From Ignavibacteria bacterium (GTDB lineage Bacteria > Bacteroidota > Ignavibacteria > Kapaibacteriales > Kapaibacteriaceae), in contig JABMNI010000076.1 of NCBI GenBank assembly GCA_013204605.1, positions 1 through 64,000 on the forward strand: DNA of 64,000 bases, in the 5' to 3' direction. A program made the position numbers and the translations under genes. The stretch's first letter is position 1, and each line of letters opens with the position of its first letter. Below the pieces are notes generated by a model. It saw only the letters and a program-made list of their open reading frames with translations, was not told the origin of the DNA and searched no databases. Positions 1 through 8,404 of the stretch are shown here, in pieces.

Positions 1-45
1 AGCAGATTTACAGTCTGCCCTCGTTGACCGCTTGAGTACCTGCCC
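1..45 (-). tRNA. tRNA-Tyr (GTA), 5' half; rest lies left of the window
   Basis: Read on the minus strand from 45, the sequence has a 7-nt acceptor strand GGGCAGG, then TA, a D-stem CTC/GAG, and an anticodon stem GCAGA/TCTGC closing the loop CTGTAAA with anticodon GTA (bases 9-11 on the plus strand). This is the standard tRNA-Tyr 5' half. The variable arm, T-arm and 3' end lie beyond base 1. Confidence 0.9.
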
Positions 46-174
46 TTTTGCTAGAGCCTACAAACATACGAAAAATATTTTGAGAAATTTAATATTGAGA
101 TTTACTGAAATAGGGGCTAAATGGAATCAATTAGCAATTTTCGGCCAGAAATCTCAGAAATTCAGCCTCTTCAT

Positions 175-240
175 CAAGTAATCACGATTATCACATTGAG
201 ATTCTCAAATTTTCACATTTTCTCATTGGGCCTCTCACAT
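175..240. repeat. Degenerate short repeats after the carA stop codon
   Basis: On the minus strand the last codon and stop of carA (ATGTGA) are echoed downstream: AATGTGA or close variants recur three to four times within about 50 nt, spaced by A/T-rich filler. It is the first of many short imperfect arrays next to stop codons in this window. No hairpin with a T-run is evident. Confidence 0.45.
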
Positions 241-1350
241 TTGACTTACGAACTGCTCGAATAGGTAGTCAGAATCGTGCGGACCCGGGCTGGCCTCGGG
301 GTGGTACTGCACGGCAAATGCCGCCTGGTCCGTAAGCCGGATTCCCGCACAGGTGTTGTCGTTTAGGTTAATGTGGGTCATTTCTACGTTCCCAGGTAAC
401 GACTCCGTATCCACGGCAAAACCGTGATTTTGTGACGTGACTTCAATTTTACCCGTTACTAGATTCTTCACCGGGTGGTTGGCCCCACGGTGCCCAAATT
501 TGAGTTTGTAGGTTTTTGCTCCCACTGCAAGGGCCATTATCTGGTGGCCCAGGCATATTCCAAATATCGGTTTTTTGCCTAGTAGCTCTTTTACCGTCTG
601 AATGGCATGCCCAACCGCGGCGGGATCACCGGGTCCGTTGGATAGAAAAATCCCATCCGGATTACTCTCTAAAATCTCCGCAGCGCTTGCAGTAGCCGGA
701 TATACGGTTACATCGCACCCGTGGCTCTGCAACCGACGCATGATGTTGCGCTTGATACCATAATCGATGGCCGCAACATTAAAGCGTTTCTTCGATTCTG
801 TAGTTACCCCGTAATCCCAATCGGTCGGTTCAACCCACTTATATGATGCATCTGTAGTTACCACACTAGCCAAATCGAGTCCGTTCATGTCGGGCACTTG
901 CCTTGCCCGCTCCACCAATTCTTCATCTACCAAATTTTCGCCGTGTGCTATTACGCACCGCATAGCCCCCTCACTTCTCAAAATTCTAACTATCATGCGC
1001 GTGTCTACACCTTCGATGCCGGCAATTTCGTTGCGTTCGAGGTATTGCTGCAATGATTGCGAAGCGCGGAAATTTGAGACGGTGCTGGAGAGTTCGTGTA
1101 CCACAATGCCAGAGGCTTGAATTCTATCTGATTCCACGTCGGCCTCGTTCACGCCGTAATTCCCGATGTGCGGATACGTGAACGTTACTACCTGCCCGCG
1201 ATAACTTGGATCGGTAATTATTTCTTGATACCCCGTCATGGCGGTATTGAAAACCAATTCGCCCTCGCATGCGGCTCCTATGGCTCCTATAGCGTAGCCT
1301 TTCACAACTAGCCCATTTTCGAGTGCAAGCGCGGCCGGAACTCGTGTCAT
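235..1350 (-). CDS. carA: Carbamoyl-phosphate synthase small subunit
   Basis: This is the glutaminase subunit of carbamoyl-phosphate synthetase; it hydrolyses glutamine and channels ammonia to CarB for arginine and pyrimidine synthesis. The 371-residue length is normal. The N-terminal CPSase_sm_chain domain (about 1-130) is followed by a class I glutamine amidotransferase domain with the oxyanion segment SNGPGDP, nucleophile Cys266 in GICLGHQ, and the His350/Glu352 pair in YHPEASPGP, so the triad is complete. carB is not adjacent in this window. The gene is read towards the tRNA-Tyr gene, and its stop is followed by short AATGTGA-type repeats. Confidence 0.97.
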   Translation of the reverse strand: MTRVPAALALENGLVVKGYAIGAIGAACEGELVFNTAMTGYQEIITDPSYRGQVVTFTYPHIGNYGVNEADVESDRIQASGIVVHELSSTVSNFRASQSLQQYLERNEIAGIEGVDTRMIVRILRSEGAMRCVIAHGENLVDEELVERARQVPDMNGLDLASVVTTDASYKWVEPTDWDYGVTTESKKRFNVAAIDYGIKRNIMRRLQSHGCDVTVYPATASAAEILESNPDGIFLSNGPGDPAAVGHAIQTVKELLGKKPIFGICLGHQIMALAVGAKTYKLKFGHRGANHPVKNLVTGKIEVTSQNHGFAVDTESLPGNVEMTHINLNDNTCAGIRLTDQAAFAVQYHPEASPGPHDSDYLFEQFVSQM

Positions 1351-1530
1351 GTAATGTCTTTCGTTTGGGGGATGTTTAACACGAGTACAAAAATACCAAC
1401 ACCGTGCCTTATGCTTGTTGCAAAATCGAATACCGACGGACGAAATCGCTGGTTACCAACTTCGTACCCAGCATTACCGGCATCTTGAGTTCGGATGCGT
1501 TCTACGAAATAAAAACTTTACATTGCAGGA

Positions 1531-3444
1531 ATGAAACTACCTCTCGACGACAAGAAATTTTTAACGCTCATTTTTTCCGCAATAATTGTTGTCGGCTTAG
1601 AGGTTATGTCGCTCGCTGGAATACACCTACCAAACCCATACGCATTTATAGTTTTTGCGGCATTCATTCTGGGAATTGGTTGGAAGGTAATACTGGGTGG
1701 AATTACAGCGGTGTTCCACCTAAATTTCAGCAACATCAGCCTACTAATGGTTATTGCAGTTTTGGGTGCTTTCCGTCTTGGCGAATACCCCGAGGCAGCG
1801 GTGTTGATTGTGCTGTATGTATTGAGCGAGCGCTTAGAGGATATCGGAATTGCAAATAGTAGATCCGCTTTGGATGGATTGGTAAGCAAGATCCCAAAGA
1901 CCGCGTATGTAAAATCGCAGCGTGATTGGGTGGCAGTGGAAAAGGTACAAGTCGGTACGGTTCTTGAAATCAAGCCAGGCGAAATGATCCCCCTCGACGG
2001 TGTGATTTGCTCTGGCGATACTGCTGTAGATGAGGCCACTATCACGGGTGAGCCCCTTCCAAAAGATAAACACGTTGGCGATAATTTATATGCGGGAACG
2101 TTGAACAAAAATGGTTTTATTGAATTACAAACCACAAAACTTTCCAACGATACAACGTTCTCCAAAATCATCCGGTTAACGTTTGAAGCACAAGCCAACA
2201 AAAGTGAAACCCAGAAATTCATTCAGAAATTCTCAAGGTACTACACTCCTACCATGATAGCACTTGCGGCAGTACTGTTTGCTGTACCCGTTTTCGTTTT
2301 GAATCTAGATTTCAACCACTGGTTGCAACAGGCAATTACTCTCCTCGTAATAGCGTGTCCTTGCGCGTTAGTTATTTCGGCACCCGTTGCAATTTTTGCC
2401 GCCATCGGCAATGCATCAGCCAGAGGCGTAGTTGTTAAGGGAGGTAAATACATTGAAGCGATGGGAAAGGTGAGAGCAATCGCCTTTGATAAAACGCGTA
2501 CCATTACGATTGGAATTCCTATAGTATCGGATGTGTTTCCACTGAACGGAACTAGTCGCGAAGAGCTGCTGGCTTGTACAGCCGGAGCTGAAATTTTCAG
2601 TGAACATCCTCTAGCACAAGCTATTGTTGAAGCATCTGTTCGAGAAGGTTTTCAACCGCACAAAGCAGATGGTTTTAAGAGTGTCGCAGGAAAAGGCGCA
2701 ACTGCGAAATGTTTGGTGTGTGAGAACGAAAACGTATACGTTGGCAAACTCGAATTCATCAAGGAAGACAACCGTACAGACGAGATAGCAGAAGACATTG
2801 TAGAGCAACTTTCGGCACAAGGGAAAACGAGCGTGGTAGTCAGCTTCGGCAATGGCATTGCTGGCATAATCGGTCTGGTAGATGAAATTAAGCTCGACAG
2901 TGCTGCGGTATTGAAAGAGTTGCAAGCTTTACATATTGAGACCTTTATGCTCACCGGAGATCACAAGAATGTGGCAAACTACACAGCGGAGAAAGTCGGC
3001 ATTCAAAACGTCTTCAGCGGTTTGCTTCCCGAGGACAAGTCTCAAATTATAAAAGATCTTTTGCTTCAACACAAGTTCGTTGCCATGGTCGGCGATGGAA
3101 TAAATGATGCCCCGGCGCTGGCCCAGAGCACCGTTGGTATTGCCATGGGAGCATCAGGCAGCGATACGGCAATCGAAACCGCCGATGTAGCATTAATGAA
3201 CGACAACCTTGCGCTCATTCCATTTCTAATTCGCCTCAGTAGGAAAACCCTACAAAGAATTAAATTCAACACCGTCGCCGCCACCGGCGTAAAGGTTGTC
3301 TTTATAATTTTGGCTTTCATGGGATACAGTAACTTGGTATTTGCAATCGCCGCCGACGTAGGCGTTACCTTGGTTGTGATATTATGGAGCTTGAACCTGG
3401 CGCGATTTGAAAGGCCGGGTAATAGCGCAGCTACAAATTCCTAA
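1531..3444 (+). CDS. P1B-type heavy-metal (Zn/Cd/Pb-like) translocating ATPase with altered DKTGT motif
   Basis: This 637-residue inner-membrane ATPase should export a soft metal ion. It has no N-terminal HMA metal-binding domain and starts directly with transmembrane helices. Visible motifs are TGEP in the actuator domain, CPC (276-278) in the ion channel, the SEHP nucleotide-site motif, TGD, GDGINDAPAL in the hinge, and a final helix pair with K and DVGVTL as in ZntA. CPC plus DVGVTL suggests the P1B-2 (Zn/Cd/Pb) class. The phosphorylation motif reads DKTRT (D320, R323) instead of the near-invariant DKTGT; one G-to-C change would explain it. The start is an ATG after GCAGGA. No metal regulator is adjacent. 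Confidence 0.9.
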   Translation: MKLPLDDKKFLTLIFSAIIVVGLEVMSLAGIHLPNPYAFIVFAAFILGIGWKVILGGITAVFHLNFSNISLLMVIAVLGAFRLGEYPEAAVLIVLYVLSERLEDIGIANSRSALDGLVSKIPKTAYVKSQRDWVAVEKVQVGTVLEIKPGEMIPLDGVICSGDTAVDEATITGEPLPKDKHVGDNLYAGTLNKNGFIELQTTKLSNDTTFSKIIRLTFEAQANKSETQKFIQKFSRYYTPTMIALAAVLFAVPVFVLNLDFNHWLQQAITLLVIACPCALVISAPVAIFAAIGNASARGVVVKGGKYIEAMGKVRAIAFDKTRTITIGIPIVSDVFPLNGTSREELLACTAGAEIFSEHPLAQAIVEASVREGFQPHKADGFKSVAGKGATAKCLVCENENVYVGKLEFIKEDNRTDEIAEDIVEQLSAQGKTSVVVSFGNGIAGIIGLVDEIKLDSAAVLKELQALHIETFMLTGDHKNVANYTAEKVGIQNVFSGLLPEDKSQIIKDLLLQHKFVAMVGDGINDAPALAQSTVGIAMGASGSDTAIETADVALMNDNLALIPFLIRLSRKTLQRIKFNTVAATGVKVVFIILAFMGYSNLVFAIAADVGVTLVVILWSLNLARFERPGNSAATNS

Positions 3445-3491
3445 CACGGTTTTTTACGTTCCATTATTCATCGTTATTTGGAAACGAATTT

Positions 3492-3540
3492 TATGAGACG
3501 ATTTTTGTGAGACGATTTATATGAGACGATTTATATGAGC
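3492..3540. repeat. Three and a half 14-bp tandem repeats running into the next start codon
   Basis: Units of TATGAGACGATTTA or close variants begin at 3492, 3506 and 3520, and a fourth partial copy begins at 3534. The ATG of the downstream gene (3535) is the ATG of that last partial copy, so the array spans the translation start region. Confidence 0.85.
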
Positions 3541-3810
3541 AAGAAACAAGAATTTACCAGAGTTGAACTCTCCGACCTCCGACGCAAAACCGTCCTGGCA
3601 AACGTGCAGGAGTTTTTTCGGAGCGAACTCGATATGGAGTTGAGTATTTTCAAGGCCATTAATCTGACCGACTTTTTTATGAAGGAAATTGGCGCGCCTA
3701 TCTACAACAAGGCCGTGAAAGATTCAACCGGAATTATTGCCCAACGCACCGCCCATGTTGAATCGGAACTATACGAAATTGAGGAACCGTTGCGTCCGTC
3801 GGATGATTAA
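3535..3810 (+). CDS. DUF2164 family protein
   Basis: This 91-residue soluble protein matches the DUF2164 pattern: an N-terminal stretch 'RVELSDLRR', then 'VQEFFRSELDMELSIFKA', 'LTDFFMKEIGAPIYNKAVKD' and a closing helix with Glu-rich residues. The family is small, cytoplasmic and of unknown function. The gene sits 9 nt before a SAM methyltransferase and probably shares its transcript. Its start codon lies in the last copy of a 14-bp tandem array, with no separate Shine-Dalgarno sequence visible, so the array replaces the usual leader. Confidence 0.8.
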   Translation: MSKKQEFTRVELSDLRRKTVLANVQEFFRSELDMELSIFKAINLTDFFMKEIGAPIYNKAVKDSTGIIAQRTAHVESELYEIEEPLRPSDD

Positions 3811-3819
3811 GCACGAAAT

Positions 3820-4590
3820 ATGTCAACAAACTCCAACTCCCCCCTCGACCAAACAAAAAACATGTGGAACGCCGTAGCCGTGGATTGGCAGCGTCAGGTG
3901 GGAGTGGATGGCGATAACAACCGCAGATACAATTCCGACCCCGTTTTGTGGGCCCTGCTAGGCGATGTTAGGGGGCTTTGTGTTCTAGATGCCGGATGCG
4001 GAACTGGATACCTTTCCAAAAAGTTAGCCGCTGCTGGAGCTTCCGTAACGGGTATAGACTTCTCAGAAAAAATGATTGCAATTGCAGTTACAAATTTTCC
4101 CGACATGAAGTTCGACGTCGATTCATGCATGGAACTCAGCACGGTGCCAGAGGCAACTCAGGATGTTGTGGTATCGAACTACGTACTCATGGATGTCCCT
4201 GATCTGTCCGCCGCGCTCCACTCATTCTGCCGGGTGTTAAAACCGGGCGGCATTGCCGTAGTTGTGTTTTCGCACCCCTGTTTTCCTGCTGGTTTCAGCA
4301 AGGTTACGGATGAAGAAAATTTGCAGTACACTTGGCCATTCAACTACTACGATCAGCAAAAAGTTGTGGATCCTCCATGGGCACATTTTACGAACAACTT
4401 CATTTGGTTCCATCGATCTCTCGCAGATTACTTCAATGCGTTTCTCAGTGCTGGCTTCACAGTGGAGCGTATGGAAGAGCCTCGGATATCAGAACAAGTG
4501 GCTTCGGAATTGGCCGATAAAGCTCTTGCAAAGAAGCTATTACGCACGCCATTCTCGGTGGCGTTTAGGCTGGGAAAGCCCCTTAAATGA
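3820..4590 (+). CDS. Class I SAM-dependent methyltransferase
   Basis: The protein has 256 residues with a Methyltransf_11-type Rossmann fold. Motif I is VLDAGCGTGYLSKKLAAAG, followed by the acidic end of beta-2 in VTGIDFSEKM and a post-motif 'LKPGGIAVVVFSHPC'. The substrate cannot be read from sequence; homologues include small-molecule and quinone-type methylases. It lies 9 nt after the DUF2164 gene and is probably cotranscribed. Octamer ARGGGGCT copies lie at 3970 and at 4577, the latter just before the stop. Confidence 0.8.
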   Translation: MSTNSNSPLDQTKNMWNAVAVDWQRQVGVDGDNNRRYNSDPVLWALLGDVRGLCVLDAGCGTGYLSKKLAAAGASVTGIDFSEKMIAIAVTNFPDMKFDVDSCMELSTVPEATQDVVVSNYVLMDVPDLSAALHSFCRVLKPGGIAVVVFSHPCFPAGFSKVTDEENLQYTWPFNYYDQQKVVDPPWAHFTNNFIWFHRSLADYFNAFLSAGFTVERMEEPRISEQVASELADKALAKKLLRTPFSVAFRLGKPLK

Positions 4591-4604
4591 ATAGGCTGAA
4601 AGAT

Positions 4605-4652
4605 GTGTTAAAAGTGGTGTTGATAGTAGTGTTGAAATAGGTGTTGAAAAAT
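4605..4652. repeat. Four 12-bp tandem repeats after the methyltransferase gene
   Basis: Four imperfect units with consensus GTGTTGAAAGTG run from 4605 to 4652, starting 14 nt after the TGA stop of the upstream gene. They do not resemble the 14-bp array at 3492 in sequence. Confidence 0.8.
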
Positions 4653-4744
4653 TAGTTCTTGGAATGCTACCTATTTGGCGAAAACAGTAGTATTTTTGGG
4701 ATAGGAGATATGTCTTCAGTACCTACGCATTACATCCCCACGTT

Positions 4745-5284
4745 ATTATCAACCGCTCAGAAGCGGTTACGTCGTCGTCGCTCAATTCGAAAGTTCTAGT
4801 ACTTAACCAATCGTACGAACCTATCAGCGTGTGCAGTCCGAAGAAGGCCATGCTCCTCTTATTCCTCACCAAGGCCGAAATGGTTGAACAGCGCAATGCG
4901 CTTGCCATTCGAACCGTGCGCCAGTCTTTCCCGTTTCCGAGCGTTATTCGTTTAAGTGCGTATCTGCGGGTGCCGTTCCGAAAAATCGAATTGTCGCGGA
5001 AAAATATTTTGCGCCGGGATGGATTTAATTGCGTGTATTGTGGGTCGCACCATTCACCGCTGACGGTGGATCACATTATTCCGAGGTCAAGAGGCGGTTC
5101 TGACAGTTGGGAGAATCTGGCCTGTGCGTGTGTGAAGTGCAACAACCGAAAAGGTAGCCGCACGCCCGAAGAAGCCAACATGAAACTCATGATTCAGCCC
5201 CGCCGACCTCATCATGTTATGTTTCTAAAACATTACGTTGGCAAGGTGGAAGATTCGTGGCGTCCGTACCTGTTTATGGACTGA
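4745..5284 (+). CDS. HNH endonuclease, 5' end unresolved (possible frameshift)
   Basis: The C-terminal half carries a clear HNH nuclease: a CVYCG zinc knuckle, LTVDHIIPRSRGG with the catalytic His, and CVKCNNRKG as the second knuckle. The conserved family N-terminus (KVLVLNQSYEPISVCS) is encoded from about 4790, but this frame has no ATG, GTG or TTG between the upstream stop at 4688 and the GTG at 4829, which would remove that segment. An ATG at 4710 directly after AGGAG lies in another frame that stops at 4797. Either a base is missing or extra around the CGT repeat at 4770-4781, or initiation is non-standard (ATT at 4745 is used here as a placeholder). The nuclease role is not known. Confidence 0.75.
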   Translation: MINRSEAVTSSSLNSKVLVLNQSYEPISVCSPKKAMLLLFLTKAEMVEQRNALAIRTVRQSFPFPSVIRLSAYLRVPFRKIELSRKNILRRDGFNCVYCGSHHSPLTVDHIIPRSRGGSDSWENLACACVKCNNRKGSRTPEEANMKLMIQPRRPHHVMFLKHYVGKVEDSWRPYLFMD

Positions 5285-5333
5285 TGGCATATGATGCCGG
5301 GCAATTTTCACCCGGTCATCAGCACATTTTCAA

Positions 5334-5408
5334 ATTGCCATTGCCATTGGCATTTCCACATTGGCATTGGCATTGCCATTCTCAGATTTCCACATTTCCA
5401 CATTGGTA
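5334..5408. repeat. CATTGG/CATTTCCA low-complexity repeats between convergent genes
   Basis: The spacer consists of reiterated 6-bp elements (CATTGG, CATTGC, CATTTC) after the HNH stop and reaches the stop of the minus-strand gene. A weak stem (CCGGG/CCCGG, 5297-5315) lies just upstream without a T-run, so it is not called as a terminator. Confidence 0.7.
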
Positions 5409-5414
5409 TTCTTT

Positions 5415-8327
5415 CTACTCTACCACCAGGCGTCCAACTGCATTTAGATTTGTCCGTACCACGTACGTGCCTGGCGGCAAACCAGCGGTCTGAATCGTGC
5501 TTCTTCCATTTTCCACTAAGCCCCTTGCCACAACTTCACCAAGAAGCGAATACACGGTAACGGCGGTGCTGTTGTTATCGCAAGCGATAGTTACGTTTAA
5601 TCCGGTAGAAGGATTTGGGAAAAGGCGCAGAGCAGTTTGAGAAGTGTTGTCTTCGTCCACACTGGTAGGCACACTGGCAAAACGAACTTTAAACCATGGC
5701 GTTCCTGATGCTTGAGTATTTACTAACACGCTAAATCTGTTTCCAGTTTTTACGGCAGAAACGGGCGCTCCAGATGGCAGACCCTGGTTGTTGAGCGGCG
5801 TAACAATACACGAATCCATGCTTGCCGATGTAAGCGTTAGTCGCACTCCAATTCCTTCGCAATTAGTAAGCCCGTTACCCCACCTTGTTAGCCCGTCGTT
5901 ATTTGCGGCGAACACAGTGCCCTCGTTTAAGCATCGCGTGGAGACTGTGAGTAGGTTGTCGGAGCTAATCAAAATCGGATCGGCCGTTAACGATGAAATG
6001 GAAATTACGGCACTAACTCCGGGCGTGGTTTGCTCTACAATGTAGTTTGGCAGCGTAACAATTTGACCCATCAAGCTACCCGACACCGTAACGTACGATG
6101 GCGTAATAACCCTGAAAAGCCCCTTCGTTGCATCCCAAAAAATTTGTTCGTTTTCAGCGTCGTACGCAGTAGGATCTACCGTACCTGAAAGTGCAGAAAT
6201 TTCGCGGTGCGGGACTAATGATTCTTGAGCCGCCAAGGTAGTGCTCGTTTCTATTCTTCTGAAAAGGGGCATTCTGTTATCTGTATAAATCCCCAATGAG
6301 TATGGCATGTTGGCGTGAAGGCGTGGATAGTCTAACGCCTCTTGCGACTGAGCAATCTCGATTACTTTAGTTGATGGTTTAATAAGCCGGTTTCGCAATG
6401 CATTACTGGCTGCCGGAAGCAGCGCCAAAACATTCGGCTTGTCAAATATCTCCCAGTACGATGCACTGTCAACTTTTTCATTCCCTGCACGAGGTGTACT
6501 TGTAAATATGCTGAAGAAAACTCCATCCCAATCATGCAAACCTGCGTAGGCGGGCACCACCGTGGCAACCTCTTGCATGTACGAGCGCGAATACGCGATG
6601 CCATGATTAGAAACTACAAACGCCTTGCCCTTCAGCCTGGCTTGTGCATCGCCCGCCAAGCTTCCGCCGTTGATATCTTTTAGCATCGACGCCAAATTGT
6701 TCCGCTGATCGGTAACGGCAAACACATCGTAGTCCTTGGTGGCCTGGAATTCGAGGGCTGAGTACAACCGGTTCGACGGACACAACAGCACCTTCGAATT
6801 CAGTGTATCGCGCACCATTTTCAACACACCGTCATACATATTTTTGATTTGCTTGAAGTAAAACTCAGCATCGGTTTTTGCTCTGGCCGGCGAAATACTT
6901 GCATCCCAAAACGAGGTGCGTTTTACAGAATTATTAGCAATACTTTCTCCGGCATTCAAACCTGAATAGCCAATCTCTTTTATCTGGAAATCATCAATGT
7001 ACAGGTCACCTAATTCAGTTCCCAACTGAATTTGCAACGTGGCCGTTGCCTCGTCAGTACTCACACTAACAAAATCAATTTCATATTTCTTCCACTCGCC
7101 CGAAACCTCAATAACATTAGCAAGTCCGTACCCGTTGTACGGGAACGATCCGTTATAAATCACCCATCGCACTTGCTTTGTTTTCTGCTCTGGTGTTGTA
7201 CGCATCCACGCACTTGCCCTATACTTACTCAACCTGTGAATAGTACCCAATGGTTGGTACAAATACATCGAACCCATAGCCTTGCTTGCAGCTAATTGTG
7301 CTACTCTAATTCTTGCACAGGCGAGACCTTCCTTTTTATCAGTTTCAGTGAATTGCAGAATTGCTTGAGCGCCATCATCTGCCGAAGCACCAAACGTCCA
7401 CGCCGCACTAAACGGATCCTCGAAGCCACCATTACGAACAAGGTTTTGCACGTTGGTAGGAGTCACCTTCCACTGAGCATTCAATGCAGCATCAGTGGCA
7501 AGCCCCTTTCCTCTAATATGAGCGTTGTACAGAGAATCCATGAGTTTCATGTGCTCACTTCCAAGTGAGTTATTGCCGTACTGATTTGTGCGCACAACAT
7601 CTTGCGTGTACATCCAGTGCACGATGGGCGAACCATCTTCGGTTGCCACTACGTAGGCAAGTGCGGGATCGTCCTTATACGCAATGTTCGTGAACGAATT
7701 TTCGTGATTTAACAACAGCTTAATAATTCCACGATGGATATTCTGAATTTTCGCATCGAAGAACAACGGCATGCGGCTGCCCCATCCGATAGAATCTCGT
7801 TGTCTAATTCCATCACCTTCACGCGGTTGCCAAATAGAATAAAAATTGAACACATAGTAAATTCCGTGCTGCCTAAGCTGATGCATAAACCAGTCGAACT
7901 TTTTCATTTGCTCAACATGTAAACCACCGCCTAGCGACGTAGGTCCATCAGCGAGAATACTAATCACACTCCACGCCTGATAATCGAAGGCCGTTAGTCG
8001 AACACAGTTAATGCCTAACTTCTGCATACGTTCCGCCATTCTAATCGCCGTTGCACTATCCGGAAAAACTCCTGTCCACTGAACAGTGGTTCCCACTAAC
8101 ACCTGCCGGTCACCATTTGCAAAGCCCAGATGTCCATCTGGCAACAACTGCAGCCTGCCCCTCGCGCCTGCGGGCGTAGCAATTCCGCGCACCAAACCCG
8201 AATCAATACTCAGCGTATCCGGAAACGCAAACTGGTATTTATTGGTAAGGGGCTGTGCAGTAAGTGTTACCGAAAGCCCAACCAGAATTGCACAAAGTGT
8301 GAAACAGAAAGTGTAAATATTTTTCAT
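5415..8327 (-). CDS. Secreted glycoside-hydrolase-like protein with T9SS sorting domain
   Basis: This is a 970-residue exported protein. Residues 1-25 form a Sec signal peptide. Residues about 70-290 look like a GH5/GH42-type TIM barrel ('MQKLGINCVRLTAF', 'FDWFMHQLRQHGIYYVFNFY'), resembling cellulase-like hydrolases in which a nested helper line begins 'G.N.VR'. A CBM4/9-like carbohydrate-binding module begins near 'NLVRNGGFEDPF' (about residue 305). The C-terminal 75 residues are a type A T9SS sorting domain (LFPNPSTG, VYSLLGEVV, LPPGTYVV). The catalytic acids cannot be assigned with confidence, so substrate is unknown. Its downstream neighbour on the left is convergent. Confidence 0.75.
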   Translation of the reverse strand: MKNIYTFCFTLCAILVGLSVTLTAQPLTNKYQFAFPDTLSIDSGLVRGIATPAGARGRLQLLPDGHLGFANGDRQVLVGTTVQWTGVFPDSATAIRMAERMQKLGINCVRLTAFDYQAWSVISILADGPTSLGGGLHVEQMKKFDWFMHQLRQHGIYYVFNFYSIWQPREGDGIRQRDSIGWGSRMPLFFDAKIQNIHRGIIKLLLNHENSFTNIAYKDDPALAYVVATEDGSPIVHWMYTQDVVRTNQYGNNSLGSEHMKLMDSLYNAHIRGKGLATDAALNAQWKVTPTNVQNLVRNGGFEDPFSAAWTFGASADDGAQAILQFTETDKKEGLACARIRVAQLAASKAMGSMYLYQPLGTIHRLSKYRASAWMRTTPEQKTKQVRWVIYNGSFPYNGYGLANVIEVSGEWKKYEIDFVSVSTDEATATLQIQLGTELGDLYIDDFQIKEIGYSGLNAGESIANNSVKRTSFWDASISPARAKTDAEFYFKQIKNMYDGVLKMVRDTLNSKVLLCPSNRLYSALEFQATKDYDVFAVTDQRNNLASMLKDINGGSLAGDAQARLKGKAFVVSNHGIAYSRSYMQEVATVVPAYAGLHDWDGVFFSIFTSTPRAGNEKVDSASYWEIFDKPNVLALLPAASNALRNRLIKPSTKVIEIAQSQEALDYPRLHANMPYSLGIYTDNRMPLFRRIETSTTLAAQESLVPHREISALSGTVDPTAYDAENEQIFWDATKGLFRVITPSYVTVSGSLMGQIVTLPNYIVEQTTPGVSAVISISSLTADPILISSDNLLTVSTRCLNEGTVFAANNDGLTRWGNGLTNCEGIGVRLTLTSASMDSCIVTPLNNQGLPSGAPVSAVKTGNRFSVLVNTQASGTPWFKVRFASVPTSVDEDNTSQTALRLFPNPSTGLNVTIACDNNSTAVTVYSLLGEVVARGLVENGRSTIQTAGLPPGTYVVRTNLNAVGRLVVE

Positions 8328-8404
8328 AACGAGGTTCGTTTTTCTAATTCGAGTTCAACTACTCAATACGTTTATCTGTTCACTGAGCCATTCAACCAAA
8401 GTGT

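Noticed and set aside
1404-1859. Small plus-strand protein between carA and the metal ATPase
   Set aside because: The frame overlaps the ATPase gene out of frame, has no family resemblance and no ribosome-binding site.
5290-5320. Hairpin CCGGG/CCCGG after the HNH gene as a terminator
   Set aside because: The stem is short with a bulge and is not followed by a T-run.
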